This document shows positions 5,726 to 5,903 of a DNA stretch of 5,903 bases, one piece after another; the first letter of the stretch is position 1, and the number at the start of each line of letters is the position of its first letter. Origin of the DNA: Lachnospiraceae bacterium (GTDB lineage: Bacteria > Bacillota > Clostridia > Lachnospirales > Lachnospiraceae); the NCBI GenBank assembly GCA_024699395.1, contig JAILPU010000212.1, positions 1-5,903 on the forward strand, in the 5' to 3' direction. The notes under the pieces are model-generated. The model saw only the letters and a list, made by a program, of their open reading frames with translations, was not told the origin of the DNA and ran no database searches. The position numbers and the translations under genes are program-made.

Positions 5726-5903
5726 CTAAGATATTGAGAACGGCGACAGTGATCATACTTGCCGTCGTTGTTTATTTGGGGAGTTTTGCTTCCATAAAAA
5801 ATATTAATATGAAGGGGCATGAGCCTATTTTTTCCAAGGATAAGGAGACTCTTTACTTCTGGTATACCGATGATTCTCTTACGGATTATATCAATGCCTG
5901 TGC
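5713..5903 (+). CDS. probable extracellular solute-binding protein (N-terminus only)
   Basis: The frame stays open from ATG 5713 to the window end, showing 63 codons. Lys6 and Arg9 precede a hydrophobic run (about residues 10-27, ATVIILAVVVYLGSFASI), so the protein is exported or anchored in the membrane. The following KETLYFWYTDDSLTDYINAC resembles the first strand and helix of sugar-type ABC solute-binding proteins, which often begin with an LxxWYTDE-like segment. No lipobox cysteine is visible, unlike most such proteins in Gram-positive bacteria. AAGGTG (5696-5701) is 11 bases from ATG 5713 and 17 from ATG 5719, which favours the first. The gene lies 29 bases after argD with no terminator, so read-through from the arg operon is possible. 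The family call rests on a short segment; another secreted protein is possible. Confidence 0.6.
   Translation, partial: MHMHTKILRTATVIILAVVVYLGSFASIKNINMKGHEPIFSKDKETLYFWYTDDSLTDYINAC

Overview
The window carries one transcription-direction block (all genes on the + strand) that is mainly an arginine-biosynthesis operon: argC, a small GNAT acetyltransferase, argJ, argB and argD. It is flanked by the 3' end of a DUF1294 membrane-protein gene upstream and the 5' end of a probable solute-binding-protein gene downstream. Gene order, good AGGAGG-type ribosome binding sites, moderate base composition, ArgJ/ArgB sequence style and the solute-binding-protein N-terminus point to an anaerobic Firmicute, most likely a Lachnospiraceae member of the Butyrivibrio/Roseburia kind. 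That placement is inference from pattern recognition, not a search.

Layout: 1-243 end of a DUF1294 gene; 244-328 a leader without a terminator but with a well-placed Shine-Dalgarno feeding short ORFs in front of argC; 329-1387 argC; 1449-1910 (possibly from 1404) GNAT; 1911-2135 a gap holding two ~61-bp degenerate direct repeats; 2136-3359 argJ; 3360-3571 a gap built almost entirely of degenerate copies of the argJ 3' end; 3572-4465 argB; 4490-5683 argD; 5713-5903 start of a secreted or membrane-anchored protein.

Together the four arg genes run the acetylated ornithine pathway in its cyclic form. ArgB phosphorylates N-acetylglutamate, ArgC reduces the acyl phosphate to the semialdehyde, ArgD transaminates it to N-acetylornithine, and ArgJ moves the acetyl group from acetylornithine back to glutamate. 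All four look intact, with catalytic residues in place. The later genes (argF, argG, argH) are not in the window.

The most unusual content is in the two long gaps inside the operon. The argJ-argB gap repeats the ArgJ C-terminal tail with its stop codon three more times (YVKINADYRS-stop, then YVRKNGDYRF-stop, YVRINADNSL-stop, DTINADYRS-stop), and the last copy supplies the argB ribosome binding site. The GNAT-argJ gap holds a second, unrelated-looking tandem repeat that also appears to reiterate the upstream gene's 3' end. I found no CRISPR array, insertion sequence, tRNA, rRNA or convincing intrinsic terminator.
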